Below are positions 62,405 to 64,000 of a DNA stretch of 64,000 bases, in pieces. Position numbers and translations under genes: made by a program. Numbering within the stretch: the stretch's first letter is position 1; each line of letters opens with the position of its first letter. The stretch is taken from NCBI RefSeq assembly GCF_019925205.1, contig NC_083562.1, positions 21,018,001-21,082,000 on the forward strand, given 5' to 3'. The notes beneath the pieces were generated by a model that was given only the letters and a program-made list of their open reading frames with translations, searched no databases and had not been told where the DNA came from. The DNA is from Metopolophium dirhodum (taxonomy: Eukaryota > Arthropoda > Insecta > Hemiptera > Aphididae).

Positions 62405-63313
62405 CTATTTTCTAATGTCTGTCGTATTTATCCAACTATTGTGTGTATTATCGAACCCTAACCATTTAACGAAAATTTGATTCCCCTTCCTACGAATAAT
62501 ATTTTCAACTAAATAATCATTTGGGTGATTGGTTTTTTGAATTTCCTCAGAGTAGAAACAGCCTGCAATAGGTTTTCCAGTATAATCTTGTAGTTGATAA
62601 GTAGTGGGAGAAGTTTTATTTATTTTGGTAACTTTAAATATTTCTATAGACCAGCTTGGTAAATAACCTTTTGTAAAAACCCCTTTATATGTACTTATAC
62701 GAACATTATCACCAATGTTGAATTTAATTATTCCATTAATAATTGGACGTTGCTTTAATTTCACTGAAGAAGGATTTGTATCAGCTTGTATAGGTATCAT
62801 ACCTATTGTTCTATGTTTTGAATTGTTGTATTCGTTAATCAATGAAGGTAAAATAGAAACCCATTCGTGTGATCCTTGTGCAGTAAACTCTCTAAACATT
62901 TTTTCTTTCAATGTGCGGTTGAAACGTTCGATAATGCATGCTTTCGTTGTACTATAGGTGGAATATTTGTGTATGCTGTGCTTTTCCATCAACGCGTCGA
63001 ATGTTGTATTGTAAAATTCTTTACCATTGTCGAGCTGTAATAGTTTTGGTGCGCTTTTAAGCAGTATTTTAGACATTGCATATGAAACTTCTTTAGCACT
63101 TTTAGACTTTAATGGTGTCACCCAAGCAAATTTTGTAAAACAATCAATGACACATAAAATATATTTATAACCTTTGTTTTTTTTCGAGTATGGAATCATT
63201 TCGACCAAGTCGGCCTGCCATAGATCGTTTTTGCCATAAACATTTACTCTTCGCCTCGTATAATTTTTTCTGGCTGGTTTGTGTAGTTCGAAAGCGATAT
63301 CACGTTTAGACAT
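62405..63313 (-). CDS. Polinton integrase with chromodomain, 302 aa
   Basis: The retroviral-type integrase core shows Asp35 (WQADLVEM), Asp95 (LQLDNGKEF) and Glu129 (IIERFNRT), the DDE triad that joins element ends to target DNA. A linker with SH3-like character (NIGDNVRISTYKGVFTKGYL) follows at about residues 198-218. A C-terminal chromodomain comes last (about 265-300, with YLVENIIRRKG and FVKWLGFD), which would steer insertion to marked chromatin. The frame is intact. The N-terminal zinc-binding HHCC segment typical of longer integrases is missing, so this may be a shortened form. Its ATG lies inside the end of the DUF8207-like gene, with an 8-base overlap (ATGTCTAA). Confidence 0.9.
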   Translation of the reverse strand: MSKRDIAFELHKPARKNYTRRRVNVYGKNDLWQADLVEMIPYSKKNKGYKYILCVIDCFTKFAWVTPLKSKSAKEVSYAMSKILLKSAPKLLQLDNGKEFYNTTFDALMEKHSIHKYSTYSTTKACIIERFNRTLKEKMFREFTAQGSHEWVSILPSLINEYNNSKHRTIGMIPIQADTNPSSVKLKQRPIINGIIKFNIGDNVRISTYKGVFTKGYLPSWSIEIFKVTKINKTSPTTYQLQDYTGKPIAGCFYSEEIQKTNHPNDYLVENIIRRKGNQIFVKWLGFDNTHNSWINTTDIRK

Positions 63314-64000
63314 TTGGAATTCGTTTTATCAAACCCGCTTCATACAATTCTTCGTAAATTGAAAGTATTTCATTAGAAAGCCCTGTATTACCAGCAGCTT
63401 GAGAAGCTAAAAGTAGTCGTAAACGTTCGACTAACTCATTAGGATCATTCCAGTATACTAAACTTTTATTTTGTAATTTCACAGATAACCCACTACCAGA
63501 CGGGAACAATGGTTTGATTATGTCGGTGAATTTATTTCCACCTTTTTTAATTTTTTTCCCGTCTGATGTCAAATGTCCTGATGTTTGAATTAATATGCGT
63601 TTATATGTGTTTAGATCGTCAGCGGTATAGATTTTCGGAGTTTTCGAAATTATTAAACTAGCAAGTCCTTGTGTTAACGGGTATGATGTATCTTCAATAA
63701 TTAATGTATTTCCGTTAAGTTTAATCTCTTTTTTACCCAAATATGCGTCTCCGTTTGATTGCAATTTTGGACCATACGTTTTGTCTATGCTGTACGAATC
63801 CAACAACTCGTTTATTTTAAAAACTCTGGAATTTTCTGTATTATTTTTTTCGATATTTTGAACAGTTATCTCCCGAGGTTGCGATGTCGACTTTTGAATC
63901 TCGTTTAATGGTTTGATAATTGGTTTTAATGTTTCCGTTACTAATGAATGAATATCAGCTTTTCCGTGTTTTAATGCAGTATACTTGCGTTTAATATTTT
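63306..64000 (-). CDS. DUF8207-like Polinton protein, 5' end beyond the window
   Basis: The frame is open from the right edge of the window to a stop at 63,306, about 230 codons, with no stop in between, so the true start lies past base 64000. The first visible part is Lys-rich with a DIHSLVTETLKPIIKPLNEI helix. The conserved part has YGPKLQSNGDAYLGKKEI, YPLTQGLASLI and a Lys/Gly-rich stretch, and a C-terminal helix ends in YEELYEAGLI. Proteins of this type (DUF8207) recur in aphid and other arthropod Polintons beside the integrase; their role is unknown. The 8-base overlap with the integrase ATG argues for a compact, virus-like gene layout. Confidence 0.8.
   Translation of the reverse strand, partial: NIKRKYTALKHGKADIHSLVTETLKPIIKPLNEIQKSTSQPREITVQNIEKNNTENSRVFKINELLDSYSIDKTYGPKLQSNGDAYLGKKEIKLNGNTLIIEDTSYPLTQGLASLIISKTPKIYTADDLNTYKRILIQTSGHLTSDGKKIKKGGNKFTDIIKPLFPSGSGLSVKLQNKSLVYWNDPNELVERLRLLLASQAAGNTGLSNEILSIYEELYEAGLIKRIPNV

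Larger units (their letters stand above)
56095..64000. mobile_element. Polinton/Maverick element, left part (continues past the window)
   Basis: The section holds a protein-primed type B DNA polymerase gene on the plus strand. A leftward cluster with a chromodomain integrase, a DUF8207-like protein and two small proteins converges on it. A polymerase plus a retroviral-type integrase without reverse transcriptase defines Polintons, large virus-like self-replicating transposons. Capsid, ATPase and protease genes are not in view. The left border was not located; the start given is the polymerase promoter. Confidence 0.85.

Overview
The window looks like nuclear DNA of a hemipteran insect, most likely an aphid. 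It is very AT-rich, its genes are split by introns with GT/AG borders, and it is crowded with small DNA-transposon remnants, a Polinton/Maverick element and satellite-like repeats. The species assignment rests on recognising aphid-type repeats and on the Polinton gene set; no database search was possible.

Layout. 1-7.3 kb: repeats plus one single-exon acidic hypothetical protein (3932-4693, minus). 7.3-12.7 kb: a complete four-exon gene for a secreted, probably GPI-anchored Ly6/uPAR protein (minus), with several transposon relics in its 4.9 kb intron. 14.0-26.4 kb: a complete twelve-exon gene for a SIAH-family E3 ubiquitin ligase (plus), head to head with the Ly6 gene. It carries an unusually long disordered N-terminus, and its introns hold a foldback element, a hAT MITE and a Merlin transposon. 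26.4-32 kb: a dead MULE transposase, a 152-bp tandem repeat and a small block of a satellite family. 32.15-34.17 kb: a 5'-truncated, frameshifted GH35 beta-galactosidase pseudogene. 34.5-41.3 kb: decayed copies of one unknown locus. 42.0-48.2 kb: a 6.2 kb block bounded by roughly 460-490 bp inverted repeats, which contains a deleted hAT transposon with perfect target duplications. 49.0-55.2 kb: a large satellite array split by the 5' part of a non-LTR retrotransposon (gag-like ORF1). 56.1 kb to the end: part of a Polinton/Maverick.

Polinton section. A zinc-finger/protein-primed DNA polymerase B gene is read rightwards from a clear TATA-Inr promoter through ten short introns. It converges on a tight leftward gene cluster: a DUF8207-like protein running off the window, a chromodomain integrase, a coiled-coil protein and an unknown 157-aa protein. 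Capsid, protease and ATPase genes, if present, would lie beyond base 64000. The polymerase frame is broken by one indel near 59,558, so this copy should not make a full enzyme.

How the parts work together. Only the Ly6 and SIAH-like genes look like intact host genes. The rest is mostly layered mobile DNA: insertions within insertions, MITEs with readable target duplications, and satellites that have swallowed a retroelement. The least explained items are the intron-rich zinc-finger polymerase, the palindromic foldback element at 14.4 kb, the repeated promoter/exon-like locus at 35-41 kb and the two-locus satellite.
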